Made by a program: the position numbers and the translations under genes
Assembly: GCA_029207755.1 (NCBI GenBank)
Contig: JARCOQ010000003.1
Span: 46,582,144 to 46,646,143 of the forward strand
Reading direction: 5' to 3'
Length of the DNA stretch: 64,000 bases
Source: Chamaea fasciata
Lineage: Eukaryota; Chordata; Aves; Passeriformes; Sylviidae
In this document: positions 35,877 through 48,651 of the stretch, piece by piece
Layout: each line of letters opens with the position of its first letter
How positions within the stretch are numbered: the first letter of the stretch is position 1
Notes under the pieces: generated by a model
Told to the model about the DNA's origin: nothing
The model's input: the letters and a program-made list of their open reading frames with translations, nothing else
Database searches by the model: none

Positions 35877-38177
35877 CTGGAACAGAATAAAATAACACAG
35901 AATTTGCTACTATCTCAGAAACACAGCAGATCAGAAATAAAAGCTTCATGTCTGGTTTAAAGCTAGCTTTTTTTGCTTGATTTCTCCCTTTGTTCTAGAA
36001 AGCTTTAAATATGGGATCAATGCTACCAGTATTGTAACTGAAATGATGGATCAGATACAGAGGTTCATTAAATAATAATAAAATCTGCTTTATGCAACAG
36101 ACATCATGTGCAAAATTCATGAAGCACTTGAGGTCAGGGTTTTTTAATGGCCAGGGAATTAGCACATTAAAGAAAAATGGCAAAGACGTTTTTCAACTGT
36201 GTGTGTATAAATCATAATGCATAAGAGTTTTAGCAGGAGCTGCTGATGTATTAGTCAAACAGGTCTTTAAGAACATGAATACATGATTTTATTTTTACTC
36301 TATATTTAGGAAACACAAACTTTCAACCTAAGAGGATTTTAGCTAAAACATAATTCCAGATAAAATGCATGTCTCATACAGATTAGTCTGCTATAACCAA
36401 TACTTAGACAAGAAAATAATGTGAGACCAAAAAAATGGGGGAAAAAAGTATCATCTATTACATATGAGAAAAAAAATTCTTTCATTTATTTTCTAAATCA
36501 AAAAATCCTTCAGAAGACCTGTCCTTCCTCCACTTTATTCAGACAGAGAAGAATCTTTGGTAATAAAATGCTGAAGTACATTTTCAATAGCCTTTATTTA
36601 GCAGCAAAAAACTTTCCAAACAAGCTGAATATTTTACAGCTTCTCCCACTAGTGAGGCAATGAGTGCAGCACAATTCCTAATTGTGCAATATTTACCTAC
36701 TTCATTACTTCAGAGCACTGCTCATCTGAGATGGATGAATCTGTTGATCAGTGTAGGTAATAAAACCTTAACTTATCTGTTATCTCTGCACCTAGCAAAA
36801 ACAGCCCACAGTTACTGGTTGTGCTTAGGAATGTTCCTGTGCCCTGACTGCCAGCTGGGCTACTACAGGAGCAAAACCTCTCTGGGAAATAACTTCACAG
36901 AGGAACTTAATTCTTCCTAACTAGGAAGAAGGAGGTGCTCATTTTAGATATACCTTTGAGTATTAAGGTAGTCAACCCAAATACAATTTAAGATTCCATG
37001 GAAACATTTATTCCTGAGGAGACACCTGCAAATGCATGCAAACCCACTCCAATGAATGTTCTTTTAGTCAAATTGATTACAAGCACTTCTACCTGCAATT
37101 ACAAGTGTTACTTGATGTAAAATGAAGTTGTATTTTAATACAATTTTAATCTTTTCTTCTACTCCTCTTTTTTTTTTGTGTGTTATTTGGTCTATTTTCT
37201 TTCATAATATTTCACTTTCCACTCTCATAAGAAGCCACAGTCTCTTTCTCTATTCCCTGCCATATATCCTCTGGTTCCAACGCAGTTTCTGTGTCTAAAA
37301 AATCTACAAAGACAGATACATATCCACGCCACACACAGCAGACAGATAGTTTCTATAGCTTTCATGCATTGTAATATTATTATACATTTACACTAATGCA
37401 TTGACATCCGTGCTGAATTGTCACAAAAAGATAAGGGGTTGAATTTTGGACCTTTTGCACCTAGGTTGCACTCACAATCAGTACACTGGTAAGAGATTCT
37501 TGAGGATAGAGATGGTCTTTGTCATTTAGCTTCTTTTACAGTGAAGCATTTTCCTCTGTTCCTTGAAAATTGGTTATTTCATTGAAAAAGAAAAAAATAT
37601 TCTTAAACGCCCTGTAAATGCTAGCAATAAAATACACACTTTATATAAGTGTGTAGACAGTTCTGAGAATTCCAGGGGTCAAAATCTGTCTACCAATTTA
37701 ATACCACCTGAACAGAAACAAAAATGTTCCGTGCTTGATCAAGACTTTTAAACCACATTCTAATAGTCCCAGTACAGGCACTTTTAGTCAGTTTAGCTCT
37801 TCCTTGAGTCCCATTGTGGGCAAATTTTGGGATTATATTTCCTGCTACCTCCTACAAAAATTCTTGTTTCAGAGGTAGCTGACTGCTCATCTTTCTGTCA
37901 GGATAGGTTTCATCAAAAAAGTATCTTCAGATAACAGAGATTTCAACACTGGAGAAACAACCACCAGGTCACCAGGAGATGAATTAGCTTGACACATTAT
38001 TAATTTAATACTCTGTCTTCACTGTGTAACTCTACTGCAGTTATTTTCCCTGAAGGGTTCTTTTAATGACCCTCTTTGCTCCCAATCCATAGTAAAGAGT
38101 CCATACAAAGATGTTTGGTTTTCATTATGAGCATAACTTGGCCAAGACTCAAAAAATCATACTCATCCCTCAGATCC

Positions 38178-38192
38178 TTTTTTTTTTTTTTT
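38178..38192 (+). repeat. Poly-T tract
   Basis: A run of 15 T with no recognisable retrotransposon body beside it. Confidence 0.9.
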
Positions 38193-41169
38193 AACTGGAA
38201 TATCCAGATCCCTTCCCCTTCAGAGAAGCCTAATGGTTATAACAACTATGGCTCGGACTTCTTATGTCAGAAATGTTTCTGTGTGCCACTGTGAATTATG
38301 TAGAATACACCCAAGGAAGAATTATTACTGTAAAAAGTACAGCATATCCACTAGTGTAGAAGAAAACAGTGCTGGAGGACATTCCTACTCTGACTCAATT
38401 TACTGCTATTGCTATGAGCTAACAATTACATCCTTATAAAAGTGCATGTCTGAGCCTCTGTCTAAGAGCTAACTGTACTGCCATGCAAAGCTGGCGGCAA
38501 CTTAGGAATTTGTGGTCACCGGTTTACACTCTCTCTATCATATTATTTGGCTTATCTGTAAAAAATTCAGTAGCACGTTGGAAAGCAAGAATGTGAAAAT
38601 CACCCTCATTTTCAGCCAGATCATTTGAAGATATACAGTAATGTGGTTTTGTTCTTCTGACTTTTAGGACAATGAGATTTGAAATATGGATACCCCCACC
38701 TTTCACAGTCACCACTACTGTTCTGCAACAAATTGCACATGAAGTAACTGTACTTGTCCAGTAGTTGGACTTTGAGCATGTTAGTCAATTTCCCTGTCAA
38801 AGACGAGTCAGGATCTCCCAGAATTTCAGTGAATTACTGTGTCTGTTTTTCCAATTCCATGTGTTGACAGTGTTTTTACAGTTTCACAGGAAGTACAGCC
38901 TGCAGGAAGGATCTCCAATTAAAGCTCTCTATTTCTGTATATAGTTGTCTATTTATCTATCCTACAAAGGTCTTGGTCAGGGCCCTCAGTACACCAAGGA
39001 GCTGTAATTCCACCAAGGAGCCCATCTAGGGGCTCCACTGATGCCTGTGCTCAGGAATTGTGCTCAAGCCTAGCTGCTAGACAGAGCTTTGTGTATTAAC
39101 AGGCTTGAGCTGTGCTGTAGATAAATCTCTAACCGGCCCTGCAGCCTACCCATGCAGTTACCTTGCTCCTGCCTGCACTGTTGCCAATCTCAGTTCTTGC
39201 CTACCTTCCCTTGCTTGCCACTCCCTGACAAGGGTGCTGAAAAATGCTCACCATGGGGATGAATGATATGCAAGGAACAGGGTCTGGTTAATAACCTCAA
39301 TTTGCTAAATATGGACTGCCTTATACACTCATATTTTTAGAGCCAGTGTATTCTGATGGATTTTGCAATCAACATAATTGCTTCTGCTAAAGAGAATTAT
39401 ATATTAGATGCTATAGCTTGTGCTTTAGAAGTGACTGATTACCATGAGAGAACAGATTTGCCAGTAATTTTAAAGGCCATATTAATTTGTAACGTTTCAT
39501 AATGAAAGATGGTCAGTTATGTTCATAAATGGGTATTTGAATAACAAACCAATATTGAAATACATTTCAGTAGCTGTGCAGTAAATACGGTCTACTAGCT
39601 CTTGAAAATTCTGTGCAGGGATCCACAAAATGTGGGTAATCTGAGAGTTTCAAGTGAGACTACAAAACCAGAGTTGCATAGAGAGGATGCCTGTATTTTC
39701 CCTCTTGCAAGTTTTTAAACTCTTACACCCAAAAAAAACTTTTTCATGGTTAGCTACATGTTTCTTATTCTTGACTGTTCACTTGCACTTGAAAGCTCCT
39801 AAGAAACCTCCACAGATTTTTTTCTTTAGACAAGATCATAGAGATCATGACAGGTTTCATTCTAGACTCAAGAAACTGGACTGAGTACACATTATATTAT
39901 ACACACTTACTCAAAAAAAACCCACAAAAAGCCAAACCCACAACTTTCACCCAAAACCAATACTGGGGAGTTTTATCTTGTTGCCAAACAGGGGCTAAAT
40001 CTTCCCTTTTGCCACAGTGGAGCAAAGGCCACAGCACAACTCAATGGAAATTCAACTGGGCCTCTGAAGACCACAGACTATGGCACCCACACACCCTCCA
40101 CACCACCATGTACACAAATTCCTTCCATGTGCCAGTGATGCCACAGCTTGATTCACCCCAGATAGTGAGCGTGCTTTCAGTGAACACTCACTGTCTCCAC
40201 TAAAGCCATGTCAAATTTATGTACTCCCTGAGTCAAAATCCTGTTTTCAGAGTCAGTATGCATAAGCCTAGTCTGGATCTAAAGAGGCAAAGAAAATAGC
40301 AAGTTCTGCAAGGTCTAAGGGTTTCAAAGTGCCCTGTGGGTAGACAGTTGTCCCTCTGTATGCAAGTGCCTGCTTCAGACAGAGAATTACAGGACAATCG
40401 GCGTAAAACATGACTGCAGGATACAAAGCATGAAATGAACTCTTTTATTTAAGCTACGGGATTTCTAGGGCTATTTCATACCATCTAAGAGCTCTGCTCT
40501 TAGTCAATAGAAAAAAAATTGCCCTTAGCAACAGCGACTGAGTGTCATTTAGTCTTAAAAATGGGTCACCACAGAGCCCTGTGTATCTCTAAAAGAACCA
40601 CACCCTTAAGTAAATGCTTATAACATTAAGTTAGAAGGACGACCATGATCAGGTTTATTAAACTGCCAAATCATCAAGACCTTAACTTATGAAACACTTC
40701 TCCCCTTCTTGACTCTTTACTTTTTGATCCTGCTCTTATAACACTTCAGGAAAGCAATTTGATTATAGATTTACACAACCAAAGGACTTTCTTACATGAA
40801 CAAAGGGCAAGAAAGAAACCAAATTTCAAACTACCAAAGAGATCAAGAATTAGAAAAAGGCAAATTCATGTTCAACATACAGAAGTGCCCCAGATGATGA
40901 TGGCCTTGGAAAATCCTGCAGGCTGACAAAAACAGGTATGGGAGAAAGATAACCCAAGCTACATGAACGTGAACAGGATCACACAAAGAATATCCAATTG
41001 TCAATACAATTTAAAATTACATCCATTGAATCATTTCATGCTTCTTGGTATTATCATAATGCTTTCAATTTGCCATTATGGTTATATTTTCAGAGAGTCA
41101 GAAAGCCTACAGCTCCAGGGACAATGGGGCAGGAAAAGACATGCAAAGTAGAGCACTCCTCCACACCTT

Positions 41170-41570
41170 TCTAATCTGGGTCACTCATGGTGATGGGATG
41201 AGGGGAAGCCATATGAGGAAGAGCTGAGGTCCCTCATTGAGGGAGACCTCATTGCAGTCTACAGCTTAATTGTCAGGGGAAGAGGAGAGGCAGGCACAGA
41301 TCTCCTGTCTGTAGTGACCAGTGACAAGGCCTGAAGTTGTGTCAGGGGAGGTTTAGGTTGGATATCAGGAAAAGGTTCTTCACCCAGAGGGTTGGTAGGT
41401 ACTGGAACAGGCTCCGCAGGGAAGTGGTCACAGCATCAAGACTGTTAGAGTTCAAGCAGTGTTTGAAGAATAGTCAGGCACATGGTGTGATTCCTGGGCT
41501 GTCCTGTGCAAGGCCAGGAGCTGGACTTCAGTGATCTCTGTGATTCCCTTCCAACTCATAATATTCAATG
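41170..41570 (+). mobile_element. CR1 LINE fragment, 3' region
   Basis: About 400 bases match the 3' part of an avian CR1, including GGTTGGATATCAGGAAAAGG, TTCTTCACCCAGAGGGTTGG, AACAGGCTCCGCAGGGAAGT and CTTCCAACTCATAATATTC. The short open frame at 41337-41534 is a translation of this repeat and not a gene. The copy is 5'-truncated, plus-oriented and antisense to RGS7, and among the better-preserved copies in the window. Confidence 0.92.
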
Positions 41571-42595
41571 AAACCTGCATAGTTTACTCAACATAGCAAC
41601 TTGAAAGCAATTCAGAAAATTCCAAGTAAAGAATATTGGAATTCTGATAAGATATTTTATTTTTATTTATAGGGCACCTAGATGCAGATTATCAATGCTC
41701 TTAAAATGGTACTGCAGAAACATGTATTTGAATCAGATACCTTTCTCATGTGTGCATACACATGCATTGGCCAAACACATTTTCCATGCTCCTCATATTA
41801 TAGGAATAAGTTACACTTTTATGGAAAGAATAATTCAGGTAAGCACAAAACTCCGAAGTGGTGAGATGAGGATTATCAGGAAATGCCTCCTGGTTACAGA
41901 GCCTTCATTGCAGTGATTTGTCAATGTCAGAATTAGCAAGGATCAGAACAAAATTCAGGCCGTTCTTGTTAACACGAGACTTTCATGTCATCATTTATAT
42001 GACAGAGATAGCTTCTAATGAGTGCATAATGTATCTCTGCAGAGAAATATAATGGTATATGAATTCAGAGTGGGAAAAAAAACTGTAGGTCACCACTTCT
42101 ACTTATCTGCTAATCTAAGTGTCTTTCCCAAAGCTCATTTGATTTGGTCCCACCCAGATCAAATGTTATGCAGAGCAAGCACTGACACCAGTCACATTTT
42201 TCTTGAGAGGCTGTGATTCTTGGTAGACTGTACTTCTCACTTAGTCCTGTCACCAAGATCTTTGTCAATATAGTCTGTCTACATAGCTTCCTAAAGGCAA
42301 GTCACTCCCTTAAGGAGTCACAACCCAGTCTTAGAAACAGTTTACTATGTTTCTTGAGTTCTGGTAGGAAAGTTCTTGTTCCTTACTACACTTAGAAATC
42401 CATAAAATTTTGAGAGATGGGTCCTTAACAGAGGGATCTGTATTAAGGATTTTAAAGAATTGCTTGCAGGAGACATTGCTGACATATTCTGACATTCGCT
42501 GTTGAAAAAATGGAAACTGAGAATCAAGACTTGAGATTATAGAATGGCAGAGCTTTCCAGAAACTATTCACACTTCTTTGTAAATTAAGAAATTT

Positions 42596-42680
42596 ATAAA
42601 TATATAAACATACATATATATACATACATGCATATATATGTACATACATACATATATATATACACATACATACATATATG
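42596..42680 (+). repeat. (TATA)/(CATA) microsatellite
   Basis: About 85 bases alternate TA dinucleotides and CATA/TACA tetranucleotides with occasional G. This alternating purine-pyrimidine array is likely length-polymorphic and contains several ATATAT self-complementary units. Confidence 0.95.
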
Positions 42681-44416
42681 ACAATTTGTATCAAAAATGC
42701 TTCTCTGCTACCAGTTTTGCCCCAAGCTATTGACTCATAGTTATAGGTTGATTTTCAGAGATGCAGAGAACATGAAGTGTTCCAGGAGAGTTCAGGTAAG
42801 AAATACGGGTATTTCTCACTATTTCTCAAATACAAATTGCTTACTAGTAAGCTGTTGCCAGAGAAATCCTTCCTGTGCATTTGGGCAAAGAAAATATATA
42901 CTGCATACTCCACACAGTTCTTCTTCCAAACAGTCACTCTATGGTAAAGGGTACACAAAGACAAATGAGAGAGAAAATTCCTGGACTACTCAAATTTTCA
43001 TAGAGGAATTTGAAGCTAAGCATGTAAAATAAGTAGGCAAGAGACTCTGAAGAGAAAATTATATGAAATTTTGCAGTATGAGAAAAACATGATACATGAC
43101 TGCAGTTACTTTTTGTGCACTATGTACTTTTTAGCATTACTGTGGGTTTGGGGGAGAAAAGGGAAATGAACCAGGGGAAATGGCTCATGTTCAGAACAGC
43201 AGCAGAGACAGAACATGGAGAGGACTCTGTCAGTTTACTTTTAAGCGATAAGAAAATATCATTAGGAAGAAAGTGTTGTTCAGACTGACTTGTTAGCTGA
43301 TTATCAGGTAAATTTAATAAGGAATAACTTGTACTTTCTTAAAAATGCTGGAGAACAACAAATGAAACAGCTTTGACACACCAAAAATAGATGGCTACTT
43401 CTTTTTACTGTAACAATTTAATTGGCTATCTAAAGAACTGCAGAATTTATCGAGACAAGTATCTTACATTTTTAAAGAGAAAAAGTAATTAAGACTTACC
43501 CCAACCCCCACGATTGCTCTAATTTCCTAAGAAATTGCCTTTGTAATACATGACTTTACCTGAAAGACTACGGAAAATATGTTAAACTTTCAAAACTTGT
43601 CCTTCTTCTCAGCAACAGAATTTAAGAGTTTGCTTTGAATATAGAGAAAAAAGAGTCTCATTTAACATCATTTGGAGATCATATGGTCAAGTGCTCCTTA
43701 ATTCATGTTGCATTATCAGTTATTTACTGTGTTCTCTATAACTTATCATCATTCTGCAGTCCTCCTCCTTTTTTAACTCATTTGAGAGGAATGCACACAA
43801 AAAAATTTACAATGCTCAAATATCCTGTTGCAACTATATATACACAGTTGACTTTTTGTCTCCTAGTAGGTCCAAACCTCCTTAAGAGTGTAAGTGACTG
43901 TGCACTTTCTAAATTTCATTCTTTCTCTCCTTTGAGCAGATTTCTTTTTTTTTAATATGCATTTAACTGTAAGAAAAACTCTGTTATGTCACAGATACTT
44001 TTGAGTCTATCAGCAAAAGTTCACTAGAGAAAATGAGTAAAAATTACTAATTCTTCTTATTTTGTATGTCTGAAATTCTTATACATTTTCATAAATATAT
44101 TAAATTAAGCCTAAGGAATAAAAAAGAAAGGCAAATAATTGCTATTTTATTGTGAATGGAATTTTCCCCTAACATTTCCTATTTTTTACTTGCTCGAAAA
44201 AGAGGACAGTGTGGACTAAATGCCTCAAATTTACAACAGCTGTGAGCCACTAAACCTCCAAGAGAACCTGACAGGTTGCATTAGAACTGAGACCAAATTC
44301 ACATGGAATAACAATTTCATACGTGGCATTATGTTTCTCCTTTCTGGGATGCAATTGTCTTAATTAGCCTCCCTATTTACCTACTTCTTAATGACATGAC
44401 CTGTTTATAATATGCC

Positions 44417-44432
44417 AAAAAAAAAAAAAAAA
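44417..44432 (+). repeat. Poly-A tract
   Basis: A run of 16 A flanked by unique sequence. Confidence 0.9.
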
Positions 44433-47400
44433 GTCAGTTACAAAATTATACCTGTAAGAAAAGATTAGATAATTACGAGCAGGTCACATGCTCAGCCACT
44501 AGCTGTGTTCATTTCAAGTGCCAGTTTTTCTGAATTGAGAGCCAATTCTATTTGTCACAAAATCTAATCATAATTCAAGAACATAACTTATCTCATAGGA
44601 AAAAGTTATTTGAACTACACTGGCCTTAATAACAGTAGTTATTATTACTACTTATTTTCACTAACACAATTCACTAAAACCAATGCGATTCTACAAAGAA
44701 CAACATGTCCTGCCTGGGTGGAGTCCAAGACATATGGCACTAAAACAGGACTTCAACAGATGGAACTTAAGGACTTGCTTTTGTAAAAATTATTTGCAAT
44801 TTGAGGAATCTCTCTTGACAACACTTAAAGCACGATTTTCAAGAAAAAAGAGGGAGATTTTCAGCACTTTATGAAAACTAGCAGTTTCTCAGTAACCTCA
44901 GAATGATCATAGTCAATATTTTGGAAATTACAGTCAAAAGGTTATTTTCCATTTTGATTTAAATTAAATTAATACAAGCCTTCTTTTTGCCACAACGACG
45001 TAGCAGTGCACTACAGCTTTATTATTTGAATGTGTCTGTGGTTTTTTGACATATTGGAAGATTCTGTTTGTATGTCTTTTTCAGTTATACTTTCTATGGA
45101 AAAAATATTTTAAGGCAAATATTTGTTATTACAAGGTCATATAAATCAAATTTTGTTTTAGAGAAGACATTAACATGTTAAACAAATATGTAAGGATTAT
45201 TTGTTTCTTAGTTAGTTCTGGTAATAAACTAACACACAGTATCTCAATCTCATTTAATTTCTCATTTAAGATAAATTATTTTTCTGTCAGTGTGCTACGT
45301 TCTGGGCAGTAGCCCAGGATGGATGAGTAAAGATGAATTGTTAAGATTAATTTTTAAATTAAAATAAAATTCTAGAGTATTTCCAATGGCTTGTAAAATT
45401 AGGTTAATGGCAAAGAAAGTGATTTGCCTTGTTAGTAGCTTTGGTCAAGGAAGATTACAGAGAGAGCTTACTTTTTGCAGGTCTTGAGAGACTTCCAATG
45501 CCTGCCACAGTCATTAATTTTAGAGCACACACTTTCAAGCTCGTTCAGGAAAAGCCCATTAAATTGGAAGCACTTATAGTACACAGCGCCATAATGCATG
45601 ATAAGTATGAAATGCATTTGCATATCTGTAATAACATAAATTCTATGTACTATATTTTCCAGGAAGTAACAATTAGTGTGAAAATCTGCAGAACCTATTT
45701 GGTGTATATTTGAAGTGATATTTGTCCTTTAATATTCTCAAAATATTTCAAACCTATTTTAGATTCATTTTGGTTCCTTAAATATTTTGATTAAATATTT
45801 TGATTTTCCTGTACTCCTCTGATCACCATTGTTTACAAGGGAAATGACAATTTCTGGGACTCGGATGATGCTAACCTAATACGAGCAGTATTGAAAAGGT
45901 GCCTAAAAAGTTTATTTTCCTGCAAATGCTCTGGTATTATCAGTTCTGGTGACACACAGTCACCTTTGGTAGCTCCAGTACAATGCTCTGGCCCTGTTGC
46001 TCAGGGAAGCTGTGGGTCTGTTTCATACAGGATTGCACTTTTGGCTCATGACATGGAAGGAGCAATGAGATAGCAAGACTGGAGGGTTTGCTCCCCTTCC
46101 ATCTTCCCTCTGCGACCAAAAAGCTTAACTCAGCAACTGAAACATACTTAAATCTCAAAAGCTCTCAAATAGGTACATTTACTGTTCAACAAAAGCACCT
46201 CCCTGCAGGATGAAGACACTGATTCCAGGTTTAATTCTGTATTGCTGGCATGCAAACCTGGACACATTATACAAGATTTCTATTTACTGACTAAAGTTGA
46301 TAATTCATTGACCAATCCACTGATCAGCTGTGACAGGAACATTAGTATCTCCTACTTTAGAGTAAAGGATATTAATAGAAACTTTCTCCTCAGCCTGATC
46401 TCAAATTCAGACATGTTAAGCATGTAATAATTTATTAAAACCAACCCGGTAATGTGACACACATTACAGCTGAACAACTCCATGTCTCTCAAAACTAGTT
46501 AATTGCTTGCTGATCTTTAACATATTAGAGGAATATACTGAAATAATAAATGATAAATCAACCACTTTTCCTTCAGTGACTAATTTCCTCATACACACTG
46601 GCTAAGCACACATATGTGGTAAGAATCTCTCCTCGTTGGGAGTTTTCAATAGCTACATACTGAACATCTTCAAATATCAGGAAAAAACTAAATATTTTTC
46701 TACTCGTATAGGATGAGGAAACCATCACATTTTCAAACTGTACCTTGGAGACACTCAGCTCTGCTGAGAGTCTCAGCTTAAAATTGCTTTATTTGGCAAT
46801 GTATTTGAAATTAAACTGCGTCTGCTCCAAAAATGAAGGGAACATTTATTGGAGCCATCCATCCCCAAAGTCTTCGGCTCCCAAAGGCATAGAATCCAAA
46901 TTACAAGTGAACACTCACCTAAATTTCTGAAAAGCTGTAAAAAGAGACATTCATGGTCTGAAGTTTTGAAAACATAACCTATCATGTACATGCTCAATTA
47001 CCTTAATAAGTGACTTGGTCTTCAGATGAGCTCAGTACTCACCATTTGAATTAGAATGAACAGGAGGCTTCTTACAGATCAACTTCCTTTAAAATTTAGG
47101 TCACTATTTGATGTATAGAGAAACCTAATTTTTTTATAATTTTTATTAATATTTTTTCCTAATACATTGCTAGCTTTTTTCTTCAGATTTTGCTGTCTAA
47201 GCACACATCAGTAATTACAATATATAATTTATTAATAAACCCCTGAGACACTGGCAAGTAAACAATAAACTGTATTTTCTAATACAGTTCATATTAGAAC
47301 TATATTAGTTTTCATAATAAGTAATTTTCCACATGGTCTATATTAGAAATAAGACTTCTAAACTAAGCATATCTTTGGGTCTCAATCTGATAACAACCAC

Positions 47401-47764
47401 TGCACAACCATCAACAAAATCTCCTCCGCTTCACTGAGATTCTCTCATTGTAAATAATTACACTTGCTGGAGCAAACATAGGATATAAATGGGAAGGTAG
47501 GTTTTGATGAGTCTTGAATTTTGGGGTTGAGTTTTTTCTTTTTTCCTCAGATCCACTCCAAAATATGACTTTTATAAGCTTCTGATGAACTTTGAAAAAG
47601 CTAGTAACACATTCATTTCGATATCAGCAACTCTTGCACAGGAATTACATGACATATAATTATGTTATAAACAGTGGGATGGTGAAACAAGACAGACTGT
47701 AATGATGCATTCATTTATATAATGCATAATTTCCAAAAGAAATAGGAAATATTTCTACACTGAC

Positions 47765-47816
47765 CATAGTCTGTGTTTTCCGGCTCCCAACAATTTGATG
47801 GCCAAAAATAGGGTGT
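47765..47816 (-). CDS. RGS7: RGS7 exon: start of DHEX (52 bases)
   Basis: This very short exon encodes [17 protein letters not shown] plus the first base of an Ala codon, about human residues 112-128. It is the DEP helical extension (DHEX), which packs on DEP and the Gbeta5 surface in R7 proteins. It is below the usual ORF length cut-off and was found by matching the Trp/Cys-rich motif on the reverse complement. The acceptor is CTATAG and the donor is GTCAGT. The phase joins the 57888-57994 exon (phase 0) and leaves one G that joins CT of the next exon to make Ala. It stands isolated between introns of about 10 kb and 12 kb. Confidence 0.95.
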
Positions 47817-48575
47817 CTATAGACAAAACAAAGAAGTAAGAAACTCAAGTTAGACAATGCAAGCATTATACAGTCCTTGGATTGTTACTGGTTTTCAGAA
47901 TCAATTTATATTTTTAGTAGATTATTATACTGCTTACTTGACATTTTTGAAATAGGCATCAAAACAGAAAATTACATTTGTACACCTGATTATCACACTA
48001 GTGTCAGAACAAAAAAGAAAAAAAAAAGTGTTTTTTTGTTCTCAAAGTTAAGGGAACAAAACTCACAAGGCTAGGTAATGGGGTTGTCTTTTACATCTTC
48101 CCTAGAAATACATCTCTCACGTGTCCTGGAGAATCAGGTTTAGAGGTATAAAGACAGAAGAGGCTTTGAAGTTCATTCAGTTCTTGATTTTTCAGAGTTT
48201 TCATTCACAGATTAATACTCAATTTAATTTCCTAGGTGTTATTTGTTTAAAAATGCCACTAAAAACATCCAGTTTTCACAAAGACATCAAAGTCTACTTT
48301 TTAAAAGTTGTTTACCAGTTGTGATTTAAAATGTGATTTTTTTTTAAGAGAAAGACAATAAAGTACCAAAAATTACTTCAACAATATCCTTATTAAGACT
48401 GTGCTACATGTATTGTTAAAATAATTCACTTCTAACAAATGGAGAATATAAGACTGTATAGACATTTCTCATACAAATTACTTAATTTTTAAAATGGCAC
48501 CTTTTGGTTAAAATGGATATTATTATAGCATTTTTTACAGAGCACATAATCCCCATAGAGGCCATTCACTTAAGA

Positions 48576-48632
48576 GCTTAACTCAATGATCCCTGTGGGT
48601 CCCTTCCAACTTCAAATATTCTGTGATTGAGT
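48576..48632 (+). mobile_element. CR1 LINE 3' end, very short fragment
   Basis: AACTCAATGATCCCTGTGGG, then TCCCTTCCAACTTCAAATAT and TCTGTGATTGAGTGA, is the terminal segment of CR1. Only about 57 bases remain, consistent with strong 5' truncation, and a TA dinucleotide run follows directly. Confidence 0.85.
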
Positions 48633-48636
48633 GACT

Positions 48637-48651
48637 GATATATATATATAA
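48637..48651 (+). repeat. TA dinucleotide run
   Basis: About seven TA units directly follow the short CR1 3' end at 48576-48632. CR1 ends are often followed by short simple repeats, so it may derive from the element's terminus. Confidence 0.85.

Larger units (their letters stand above)
35877..47764 (-). other. RGS7 large intron (about 11.9 kb)
   Basis: This intron splits an Ala codon in DHEX. It contains a plus-oriented CR1 fragment (about 41170-41570), an AT/CATA microsatellite (42596-42680), a T-run at 38178-38192 and an A-run at 44417-44432. At about 38990-39260 there is a relatively GC-rich stretch with a direct repeat of CACCAAGGAGC that I could not assign to a family. No other gene was recognised. 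Confidence 0.75.

Noticed and set aside
41337..41534. Open frame with a plausible-looking basic protein
   Set aside because: It is a translation of the 3' region of a CR1 LINE fragment, not a host gene.
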